Shown: piece after piece, positions 4,697 through 5,718 of the stretch
Position numbering within the stretch: position 1 is the stretch's first letter
Layout of the letters: each line of letters opens with the position of its first letter
Assembly (NCBI GenBank): GCA_030605245.1
Contig: JAUWIS010000060.1
Span: 1 to 5,718, forward strand
DNA length: 5,718 nt
Reading direction: 5' to 3'
DNA from: Methanobacteriota archaeon
GTDB taxonomy: Archaea > Thermoplasmatota > JASEFT01 > JAUWIS01
Position numbers and translations under genes: made by a program
Notes under the pieces: generated by a model
Databases searched by the model: none
Told to the model about the DNA's origin: nothing
What the model saw: the letters and a program-made list of their open reading frames with translations, nothing else

Positions 4697-5718
4697 ATGT
4701 CTAGGAAAAAAATAATAATTGGTATGCTACTGGTTTGCCTGATACTGTCAGGTCTGCCCGGGATTGAGTTCTCTGAGAGTGTGAAAGCTGACACACCAGT
4801 AGAGGGGGAGATACTGGTGGATACAACATGGACAACAACCAACAGCCCGTATCTTGTTACTAATGATGTGACTGTGGATGAAAATGCAACACTCACAGTT
4901 GAGGCAGGTGTAACAGTTAAGTTTGGTGGTTACTGCAGTATTATTGTAAATGGCAATCTTTCTGCAATAGGTACAGGAACAAACACAATACTTTTCACCT
5001 CAAACAGTCCCACACCAGATGCTGGTGACTGGAACACAGTAAAATTCGCAGGGATAGAAAACAAAACTTTCACAATGAAACACTGTACCTTTGAGTATGG
5101 AACGAATGCTGTAACAATCAGCAGTATGGGTGTTAGTGTTGTTGAGAGCTGCGATTTCCACAACAACAGCGGTGCAGGTGTACATATCATAGGTGAGGTT
5201 AACACATTAATAAAGGACAATATAATGTGCCAGAACAATTATGGAGTATCATCAGAAGGTACAAAGGTATCAGGGATTAATATAACAGGTAACACGATAA
5301 CAAACAATAATCTCTCAACAGAAAGTCACGGAATCTACCTACATGCCTACGCCCCCTACGATGATTCTTATATATTTAATATAGATATTGCGGGTAATAG
5401 TGTTTCTTCTAACGGGGGCTGTGGCATCTACTTATACGCCAACGTTCCCTACGCCAATTGCGTTTCTTATATATTTAATATAGATATTGCTGGCAATAAC
5501 TTTTCTTCTAATGGTGGTTCAGGTATCTGCCTATATGCTAAGTCCACACTTGCTTCTAGGATACACAACATAAATATTACTGAGAACAGTGTGTCTTCTA
5601 ATGGCGGATCTGGTATCTATCTGTATGCCTACTCCCACTACTACTATATGGTGGGATGGTGTGCCTCCTGTATACGTAATGTAAACATTATTAATAACAA
5701 TGTTTCTTCTAATGGCGG
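4697..5718 (+). CDS. Secreted right-handed parallel beta-helix protein, 3' end outside window
   Basis: The frame is open for 340 codons from ATG 4697 to the window edge. An N-terminal signal (SRKK, then a hydrophobic core at about 6-20, likely cleaved before ADTPVEG near residue 31) points to export. Residues 39-122 are the usual lead-in of archaeal surface beta-helix proteins: ILVDTTWTT, SPYLVTNDVTV, ATLTVEAGVTVKF, NLSAIGTG, ILFTSN and GDWNTVKFAG. After that come Asn-rich beta-helix coils, becoming regular from residue 212 with units that open GIYLYA and close SSNGG. Proteins of this class bind or cleave polysaccharides or serve as surface proteins; no catalytic residues can be named here, so an enzyme role is not supported. 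The repeats have Tyr-rich outer loops and unusually many Cys for an exported archaeal protein (242, 255, 278, 322, 325). ATG 4683 is out of frame, so 4697 behind GGGTGA is the start. Confidence 0.87.
   Translation, partial: MSRKKIIIGMLLVCLILSGLPGIEFSESVKADTPVEGEILVDTTWTTTNSPYLVTNDVTVDENATLTVEAGVTVKFGGYCSIIVNGNLSAIGTGTNTILFTSNSPTPDAGDWNTVKFAGIENKTFTMKHCTFEYGTNAVTISSMGVSVVESCDFHNNSGAGVHIIGEVNTLIKDNIMCQNNYGVSSEGTKVSGINITGNTITNNNLSTESHGIYLHAYAPYDDSYIFNIDIAGNSVSSNGGCGIYLYANVPYANCVSYIFNIDIAGNNFSSNGGSGICLYAKSTLASRIHNINITENSVSSNGGSGIYLYAYSHYYYMVGWCASCIRNVNIINNNVSSNG
5330..5718 (+). repeat. Tandem beta-helix coil repeats within the surface protein gene
   Basis: Four coils can be laid out: residues 212-242, 243-275, 276-305 and 306 onward (31, 33, 30 and at least 36 residues). 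Each starts GI(Y/C)LYA or GIYLHA, has a variable Tyr-rich loop, then a (N)(I/V)(D/N)I..N stretch and SSNGG. Units one and two share an identical 27-base stretch at 5365-5391 and 5464-5490, exactly 99 bases apart, showing recent duplication at the DNA level. The array continues past the window edge. Confidence 0.8.

Noticed and set aside
4579..5238. Minus-strand open frames opposite the beta-helix gene
   Set aside because: The plus strand encodes a signal peptide and recognisable beta-helix repeats with its own ribosome binding site; the minus frames show nothing.
5365..5490. 27-base direct repeats as a CRISPR array or mobile element ends
   Set aside because: They occur only twice, are in frame, and encode the same beta-helix residues; the spacing is a protein repeat period.

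Overview
The window looks like archaeal chromosome, probably euryarchaeal. Supporting signs are AT-rich TATA-like boxes about 40 bases ahead of two starts, GGTGA-type ribosome binding sites, possible leaderless starts, an archaeal-type PurB, and secreted proteins (C11 peptidase with an Ig-like domain, parallel beta-helix) of the sort common in Thermoplasmatota and methanogen relatives. The lineage cannot be fixed from this sequence alone.

Left part (1-2341), minus strand: a probable two-gene unit. The first gene (2341-1514) is a stand-alone asparagine-synthetase ATPase domain without the glutaminase half. Sixteen bases after its stop begins a secreted clostripain-like (C11) cysteine peptidase that runs off the left edge inside an Ig-like domain.

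Middle (2342-4043), plus strand: a 45-base divergent promoter region separates the asparagine-synthase gene from purB (adenylosuccinate lyase). The purB reading frame clearly begins at a TTG at 2387, behind a GGTGAT ribosome binding site, and encodes the conserved N-terminal ISPLDYRYG segment. Codon 11 is an in-frame TAA; the rest of the enzyme is open to 3697. This is the most striking observation here: a recent nonsense mutation, a sequence error, or an unusual expression arrangement. An orphan 106-residue protein with a CxxC...CC pattern follows.

Right part (4040-5718): a 55-residue tail-anchored-looking membrane protein lies on the minus strand and shares the palindromic TTAA with the stop of the orphan gene. 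Its promoter region holds a TATA run and a 24-base near-perfect palindrome, a good operator candidate. Two plus-strand genes follow, each with a GGGTGA site and a TATA-like box about 40 bases before the ATG: a 57-residue DUF4177-like protein, and a secreted right-handed beta-helix protein with tandem 30-36 residue coils that runs off the right edge.

The genes do not form one obvious pathway. purB is housekeeping purine synthesis. The two edge genes are exported proteins, and the small proteins have no assigned role. I see no CRISPR array, transposase, complete tRNA or rRNA. I do not see a clear new multi-gene system; the purB stop codon, the palindrome and the overlooked small membrane gene are the points worth checking.
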